Positions 57,720 through 64,000 of a DNA stretch of 64,000 bases are shown in pieces (position 1 is the stretch's first letter; each line of letters starts with the position of its first letter). The stretch is from the NCBI GenBank assembly GCA_014058105.1, contig JACGCM010001948.1, positions 4,340,001 to 4,404,000 of the forward strand, written 5' to 3'. Origin of the DNA: Kingdonia uniflora (lineage: Eukaryota > Streptophyta > Magnoliopsida > Ranunculales > Circaeasteraceae). A program made the translations under genes and the position numbers. The notes beneath the pieces were generated by a model. It was not told the origin of the DNA, searched no databases, and saw nothing but the letters and a program-made list of their open reading frames with translations.

Positions 57720-58995
57720 CAAGTTTCTTACCGTTCTAGTAACGGTTTTGCATAAGAACGATAACGACAGTATTATCACAGTGAATAAGTATGGCTGGTA
57801 TCGATTTATCCCATATAGGGATATCTGACAGTAGGCTTCTCAACCATTCTGCCTCCTTACTAGCAGTAGCTAGTGCTATCATCTCAGATTCTATCGCTGA
57901 TTGGGTTAAAATGGGTTTTTTCTTAGACCTCCAAGAAACTGCCTCACCTGCTATGTTAAAAACATAAGCACTAGTAGCCTTGGAATCTTCTGAAAGGGTA
58001 TTCCAATCGGCATCGCAATATCCTTTAAGGACTGCGGGAAAACTCTGGTAGTGTATTCCTAGGTACATGGTTCTTTTCAAATAATGCATGGCCCTCTCTA
58101 TAACATGTCAATGCTCTATACTAGGTCTACTGGTAAACCTACATAGTACCCCCACTGCGTAAGCAATGTCTGGTCTAGTATAATTAGTTGCATATCGAAG
58201 ATTACAGATTATGCTAGCATACTCGGATTGTCTTACACTGTCTTCAGTATTTTTAAACAACTTTACACTAGGGTCGAAAGGAGTACATCCAGGTTTATAG
58301 TCAAAATAATGATATTTCTTTAGAATCTTTTCAATGTAATGTGACTGATTTAATGAGATACCATCTTTTGTCCTAGTAATCTTAATTCCCAGAATAACAC
58401 TAGCCTCTCCAAGATCCCTCATGTCAAAGCTCTGACTTAGGAAATTCTTGGTCTTGTTCATAATAGAAATGTTGGAACCAAAGATATGTAAGTCATCTAC
58501 ATATAAACATATAATAGTGTAGGCGTTATCAGCTATCTTATAGTAAATGCATTTGTCACTTTCGTTAATTTTAAAACCATGTGAAATAACTAAGTTATAA
58601 AACTTTTCATGCCATTGTTTAGGTGCTTGATTAAGACCATACAAGGATTTAATCAGCTTATAGACTTTACGTTCCTGACCAGGTATGATAAATTCTTCAG
58701 GTTGGTTCATGCATATTTCTTCTTCCAAGTCACCATTTAAAAAAGTAGTTTTTACATCCATCTGGTGAACTACTAGATTATAAATAGCAGCAGTAGAAAT
58801 TAAGACTCGAATAGAAGTAATTCTAGTTACTGGAGAATAAGTGTCAAAGAAATTTATATTTTCTTTATGTCTGAAACTCTTAGCCACAAGACGGGCTTTG
58901 AATTTCTCTACTGAGCCATCAGGTTTAAGTTTATATTTAAGGATCCATTTACAACCTATAGTCTTGCAACCAAGAGGCAAGTCATAAAAACCCAC
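57720..58995 (-). pseudogene. copia reverse transcriptase and RNase H
   Basis: RT runs from 58995 to 58108: KARLVAKSFRHKENINF, QMDVKTTFLNGDLEEEI, SLYGLNQAPKQWHEKF and the catalytic YVDD in CLYVDDLHIFG. RNase H follows at 58107-57736, with GYCDADWNT (catalytic Asp region) and SAIESEMIALATASKEAEWL. A stop near 58107 and a few substitutions (Leu for Lys at GLNQAP) show decay. It is among the better preserved enzymes in the window. Confidence 0.85.
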
Positions 58996-60220
58996 ATTTC
59001 ATTGGACTCCAGAGAGTCCATCTCATCATTAATGGCCTCTTGCCAAAAATTAACATCTGTAGAGCTAAGAGCTTCTTGAAGGGTAGATGGATTACCCTCT
59101 AGAGTGTCACTCTCCACACAAGCTCTCTTGCTCCTTCTAGGTTCTAAATCAATGTCTCTAGTCTCCATTATCATAGGTTGTTCTATCCTAGGTACAGAAC
59201 TACTAGAAGAAGAACCCCCACAATTTTTAGATTTAAATGGAAATCTATCTTCAAAGAAATCAGCATCTAGAGACTCAATAATAACCTTATTTTGCAAGTC
59301 ATAAAATCTAAATTCTTTATTGTTAATAGTATAACCAATTAAAATAGATTCATATGCACGACTAGCAAGTTTAACTTTTTTAGGATCAGGAATTCTAACA
59401 AAGGCTAAGCATCCCCAAACCTTAAAATATGAAACATTAGGTTTTCTTTTATTCCATAACTTAAGTGGCAAAATATGTGACTTAGAGTTAGGAATTCTAT
59501 TTAATACATAGCATACAACTAAAAGTATTTTTCTCCACCAATGTGGGGTTGCACCTGAACTAACCATAATATCAACTGCAAGTTCAGTAAGGATACGGTT
59601 TTTACGTTCAACTTTACCATTCATTTCAGGAGAATAAGGTACATAAGTTTCATGTATAATACCTTTAGATTTGTAAAAATCATTGAAAGTAGTTGAATCA
59701 TATTCAGTTCCTCTATTGCTACGAAAACGTTTAATTTTCTTTTTAAACTGGTTTTTAATTTATGCTAAAAATATTTTAAACATATCTAGAGCTTCACTCT
59801 TATGTGTCATAAGATAAAACATAAGTATAATTCGAATAATCTTCGATAAAAGTAATAAAGTATCTTTTCCTATTTTTGGTTAAGACACCGTCCAGTTCAC
59901 ATATATCCGAGTGTATAAGATTTAGAGGTTTCGTTTCCCTTTGGACAGATTTGTGTGAAGTCTTTGTAATTTTTGTCTGACTACAAAATTCATATTTCTT
60001 GAAACTGTCCAAGGGGAACTTAGGAATCAACCCCATATTACTCATATTTTTAATAAGTTTCTTATTAACATGATAGAGTCTAGCATGCCAAAATTTTAAA
60101 ATGTAAACAGAGTAAGAAGAAGTAATTTTATTAATTTCAATATTCATCTTAAACATTCCATTACATGCATATCATTTGCCAACAAAAACACCGTTCTTAG
60201 TGATCATGTACTGATCCGAT
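58956..60220 (-). pseudogene. copia integrase, decayed
   Basis: The pre-integrase and zinc region reads WHARLYHVNKKLIKNMSNMG at 60156-59800, but the second half of CxxC is lost (FCSQT). The core continues with LIHSDICELDG, then breaks near 59800-59630 with several stops. It resumes as PEMNGKVERKNRILTELAVD at 59624. The C-terminal part (WGCLAFVRIPDPKKVKL) runs on into the RT linker with a serine cluster. Confidence 0.8.
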
Positions 60221-60228
60221 CCTATAGT

Positions 60229-60640
60229 TTACAAAAATCCATCCTTGTTGAGAAGAAACCTAGAAACCAAATTCTTCCTCATTTCTGGAGTGTGTAGGAT
60301 ACCTTTAAGCAGAAGTGTCCTTCCAGAAGTGAAGTTCAGCTCTACGTCCCCAGTTTCATAAACCTTTGTGGTGTGGGAGTCTCCCAGCAGTACATTCTTG
60401 TCTATAGCCTCAGTATAGTTCTTAAACCAGTCTTTGTCATAGTAGACATGGCGGGTAACACCAGAGTCAGCCAACTACCCTTCTCTTCTACTTATTAGAC
60501 TAACCTATGATATCATAGTAATAAAGTGCTCTTCGATTACATGCACCTGAGCCCAAGGAGGTCCATAACGCTTGGGGTTCTGACAGAATTTAGCCATATG
60601 GTTAGGTCTGTTACAATTGTAGCAAATGAACTTAACAGAG
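60229..60640 (-). pseudogene. copia zinc knuckle and protease
   Basis: A complete CCHC zinc knuckle (CYNCNRPNHMAKFC) lies near 60580-60630. It is followed after a stop by the protease with ADSGVTRHVYYDKDWF near 60420-60475, where DSG is the catalytic triad. The GILHTPEMRKNLVS segment closes the domain. Confidence 0.8.
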
Positions 60641-61049
60641 TCAGTTACATGAGTTACCTGAGAAGAGGGTCCACCTTGGTTCCTATTATGATTATGGCCA
60701 TTCTTAAACTAGTTAGGTTTACGGTTCTGGTTCGGTTTCATAGTTTTCTTATTCGGCTTGAGAACAACCTTTCCCTTATTTTTATTGCTTGAGACAATAT
60801 AAATTTCTTCCTTGATATCTTGTTTTTATGCCTCTTCTTCAATCCTTAGCCAGACTATCAAACTTTCTATATAAAACTCCTTCGATTTGTGCCTGAGGGT
60901 ATTCTTAAATTATTTCTATCCAGGTGGGAGCTTTTCTATGAGGATAGCCACCAGGAATTGTCATCGAGCGAGATACCCTCTAACATTATCTCATGAGTTA
61001 TCTTCTATAAATCGTGAGACTGGATAATTACATATTTTTTATCGACCAT

Positions 61050-61427
61050 CTAAAATTTGAGGTAACGGCTAACGGCATATTTCTTTGACCCAGTCTCCTC
61101 GGTGTCATATTTCTTTTGAATTGCATCCCAAATGTCTTTGGTCGATTCCATTACAGCATAATAATCATATAAATCATCAGCCAAGGCATTCAGGATGTAA
61201 TTCTTAGAAAGAAAATCCAACTTAGTACATTTTTTGATTGCTAGATCATTTTCAATAGTAAGGGGTGGCTCAAATACCGGTTTTGAGGTTGCAGTAATAG
61301 AAGCAACCTTCTTGGTGGTAAAGTAAAAGAAGGTCTTATGATTCCACCATTTAAAATGCAAACCTTCAAACTTGAACGGTTTGTTTTGATCGGTGAAAAC
61401 AAAAGTATAATTTTTATCGTCCTCCAA
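61050..61427 (-). pseudogene. copia gag
   Basis: Gag N-terminal region with FKFEGLHFKWWNHK, LCK-like LDFLSKNYILNALADDLYDY and the conserved VWDAIQKKYDTEE-like end (DIWDAIQKKYDTEE). The frame lacks an ATG and starts only 26 bases inside the LTR boundary, so the leader is very short or partly deleted. 60641-61049 continues the gag C-terminus with stops. Confidence 0.8.
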
Positions 61428-61856
61428 AGCATAGTAACATACGCCTTAAAATTGTTGGAATACAACTAATTTACCTTATTTTCAGCAATACGTAAGAAAC
61501 CGAAAAGAGATACTGTAATCTGACCGGAGAGTGAGGTTGCAACCAGGGGCGGAACTAGGAAGAGGGTTACCCGGGCAATAGCCCAGGGTAAAATTTGATA
61601 AAAATAAAATAAAATTTTAGACCCACCTCTCTTCCTCTCTTTACCTTCTCTTCCTGCCTTTCTTCCTCTCTTCTACAAAGCAGCAGCGGCAGAACTTAAT
61701 GAAACTATTTGTTTAGGGTTTCTTTGTATTGTAGTTAAGGTTTCTCTGCTTTCAATTCTCAATTTATTTATTTAGGGTTTGTTTGTTTGTTGCTTCTCAA
61801 ACAACAATTGAGTTTTTTCTTCTTCTTTGTTTTTGCTTCTTCCTCCCTGAAGAGAT

Positions 61857-61914
61857 GAGCAGCTCAGTGGCTTTCGACTCGACACCGTCTATGGATTCCA
61901 CGATGCATGAGGTT
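61857..61914 (+). pseudogene. possible captured first exon in the hAT
   Basis: After a pyrimidine-rich leader, an ATG opens a short frame (SSSVAFDSTPSMDSTMHE) before a GTTTAC. It does not match the S24 start. It may come from another gene or from a diverged leader. Confidence 0.25.
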
Positions 61915-62231
61915 TACTCTTAATCCCTTTTCTTACTAATAGTATTTTTAATTTAGGATTGTAAGAACTTCAGTTATGATAGTATGCAATTGAATGTGGT
62001 TCACCAGCTTAGACCAAATCATGAAATAGGGGATTGATTTGTGAAATAAGAAATGTGTGTTTTCTCGTATCTACTCTTGTTACTGTCCTTAGATTAATTG
62101 AACCCTTCGAAATTCCTTCAGGACTACAATTACTAAACCCCCGCCTTCTTTTTATAGGATGCCGATTGTATACCTATTCCTTTTACGAAAATCATCACCA
62201 AAACAATATCTCGTGAATCTCTTAGGTTGGG

Positions 62232-62380
62232 TATGACGTGAAGGACCCAAATTCAATCTTTGTGTTTAAGACTTTAAGTTTAGGACTCATTTTGGTGGAG
62301 GCAAATCGACTGGGTTTGGCTTGATTTACGACTCGGTCGATAATGCAAAGAAATTCGAGCTTAAATACAGGCTTATTAGG
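62232..62380 (+). pseudogene. captured ribosomal protein S24 fragment
   Basis: Reads [13 protein letters not shown] at 62232-62270, then, after an 8-base insertion (62271-62278) that breaks the frame, [20 protein letters not shown] and [13 protein letters not shown] up to 62380. A GT follows, as at an exon end. This is the central exon of cytosolic eS24, a small-subunit protein. The inserted ACTTTAAG resembles a duplication of adjoining bases. The start and end of the gene are absent, so it is a captured fragment. Confidence 0.88.
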
Positions 62381-63608
62381 GTAACAATCTCAATCTCAAT
62401 CTCACACTTGCATTATACGTTGTATAGATTTAATTTTTTATGTTATGATGTGTTAGTGTATTATTTTGCTTATTATGGGCATTTTTGCTGTAATGTCAAA
62501 GATATTCTATTTTATCAAGACTTGTCTATCTATGACAACGAAAGGATTTGCGCTTAAGTAAATATATTTGTATATGTATTGAAATGCTAAGCCCTCTAAA
62601 TTGTTATATCAACAATTTGTTGTGGCTCCTAGATTTGTTTAGTTGTTTGTTATAGAATGAGTTTCTATTTATGTACTGTGTTTTGATATCTCATGTAATT
62701 TTAGTAGTAACTTGTATATTGATATGTACAGATTATGTTTGAGATATGTCAATTACTTGTTTAGTTTTCTTAAAGAAATTATGTAATTAATCAATAATAT
62801 TAGTAAATATCCCTCTAAAATTACTAATATAATATCTTAGCCCCCCAACCTAAAATCCTGGTTCCGCCCCTGGTTGCAGCAGCACTGGAACAAGAATAGA
62901 AACTGTAATAAGTTGAAAATCGAGTTGCAGACAATATCACTTTCTTTAAGACATTTCCGTGCACTGCTCAACAAATAGTATAACGTTGCACGGTCGCCCC
63001 CAAGATAGCAAACTCGTGAACCGACTGAGTGAAAGAGAGATGAAAAACTATGTTCTGAGATATGTAAAAATACTGCAAGTTGATTTTCTTTTATAGACCA
63101 AAAAGGAGCCATTACGGGAGGGGAAAACGGGGAGACACGTCCTCCACAAACGGCTAGTGGGACGTAGTAAATCGCAGTAAAAAACGAATCTCAAAAGTCT
63201 GAGTCAAAACTCAATGGATAGATTGAAAATGGCTAGTAAATGTTTGATTAAATAAAAAACTCAAGCCCAACTCCAAAAAACTTTTCAATAAAAAGAATAG
63301 GAGACCCATGGACCCCAAAGCCAGGAAGAGGCAATTGCCCAAATCCCTGGGGACGAGCCCAAGCCAGCCCATCCAAGGGGGTGTGTACAAGTGTGTTGGA
63401 ATAAAATCCCACTACATACTCACATGCTTCTCACTTACTCATGTCTACAACAAATGATTAAGTGAGAGGATATATATACCTTCACATTCCCACTTTCTAA
63501 GCAATCTGGGACTATGTTCAAAGAACAAAATATAAGCTACCCAACCAAAAGGTCATGGGTTCGAACCCGCAAATGTTAGCTTTTGGCTTTTAGAGATAAA
63601 ACCTAACA

Positions 63609-64000
63609 TAATATAATTCCTTCTATAAAGTATCTATACTTTTCTTATGATTATTATTCTTCGTCAAGTACTTTCATATCATTTTATATTCTTCTGTAAA
63701 AGACAATAGTGGTCACTAGAGGTCAAGACCGCGAGGCCAGAGTGAGTGGCTAAGGCGCAGTAGCTTCAGTTATGTTATTTTTGGCCCCAGTCTCTCGAGG
63801 TTACGACCCCTATCCATGTCCGTCCTACTTATCATGGAATAACATATGAGGAGGTGAAGGAAGCTGATGAAGACTACTTCCAGATGGTGCAGTTTTACTA
63901 TATCATCACGATAGCACAACTGCGAAGAGATGGTATGCGTCCCAAAGAAGGCTAGTGGCTATACTCCTAGTATCTTTGGTTGAATATATGAGTTTTCCCT
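63609..64000 (+). other. flank with tRNA-like sequence and a short open frame
   Basis: 63721-63810 has an A-box-like TGAGTGGCTAAGGCGC (63743-63758) and a B-box-like GGTTACGACCC (63799-63809), loosely tRNA-Leu or tRNA-Ser in layout. It is degenerate, so a pseudo-tRNA or SINE head is likelier than a working gene. An open frame 63782-63955 (HGITYEEVKEADEDYFQMVQ) follows; I do not recognise it. Confidence 0.3.

Larger units (their letters stand above)
61544..62872. mobile_element. non-autonomous hAT element
   Basis: Terminal inverted repeats CAGGGGCGGAAC(T/C)AGG at both ends are flanked by 8-base target duplications GTTGCAAC (61536-61543) and GTTGCAGC (62873-62880, one mismatch). This is the hAT signature. 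It carries no transposase but holds part of a ribosomal protein S24 gene with upstream sequence containing two AGGGTTT telo-box motifs (61718-61725 and 61763-61770). Confidence 0.88.
56078..63608 (-). mobile_element. Ty1/copia element with nested hAT
   Basis: LTRs at 56078-56996 and 61453-63608 bracket a minus-strand copia polyprotein. The right (5') LTR is split by a hAT element of 1.33 kb, and the left LTR has a 104-base segment (near 56288-56390) missing from the right one. Stops and shifts are moderate. No clear target duplication was found. Confidence 0.88.
61453..63608 (-). repeat. 5' LTR of the third copia element, hAT-split
   Basis: Both halves, 61453-61543 and 62873-63608, align with the left LTR. 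A B-box-like GGTTCGAACC recurs at about 63557-63566. Confidence 0.85.

Overview
The window is nuclear DNA of a flowering plant, probably a eudicot. It has spliced plant ribosomal-protein genes, AT-rich intergenic sequence, and nested LTR retrotransposons and DNA transposons over most of its length. Only two genes look intact and certain, ribosomal proteins S10 (+, 21214-23448) and S15a (-, 24742-25448), arranged tail to tail. A third probable gene (13549-13782, +) encodes a 77-residue secreted cysteine-rich peptide, apparently with an 1.8-kb intron in its 5' UTR.

Layout. 0-10.4 kb: an RPA70-like single-strand-DNA-binding gene in decayed exons (1346-2722 and 9296-10380), interrupted by an Athila-type Ty3/gypsy element that keeps one LTR, leader, gag and protease and itself carries a 1.4-kb solo LTR. 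11.5-14 kb: the cysteine-rich peptide gene, with a Harbinger-type MITE in its intron. 14.1-20.2 kb: a C/G-rich terminal-inverted-repeat element split by a nearly complete Ty1/copia element on the minus strand, with perfect target-site duplications. 20.2-26.1 kb: the ribosomal-protein pair. 26.1-28.8 kb: a decayed copia 3' half. 28.9-33.7 kb: a decayed Ty3/gypsy gag-pol. 33.7-36.5 kb: an LTR-like remnant with a dense CACGTG cluster. 36.5-46.1 kb: a non-autonomous Athila-like element with two 1.24-kb LTRs, no pol, and a nested 2.6-kb solo LTR. 46.2-54.6 kb: a CACTA-like element holding fragments of several host genes. 54.6-63.6 kb: copia remnants and a third copia element (-), whose 5' LTR is split by a hAT element that captured a ribosomal protein S24 fragment.

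The most interesting part is 46166-54628. Between CACTA-like termini and subterminal GCCACGG repeats lie, all on the plus strand, an F-box fragment, a PHD-finger plus GNAT acetyltransferase fragment like IDM1, a C2-domain fragment, unassigned exon-like blocks and a receptor-kinase fragment. This looks like serial gene-fragment capture. The S24 fragment in the hAT at 61544-62872 is a second, independent capture.

All family calls come from reading motifs by eye. No database search was run, so LTR ends without a target-site duplication, and lineage names, are provisional.
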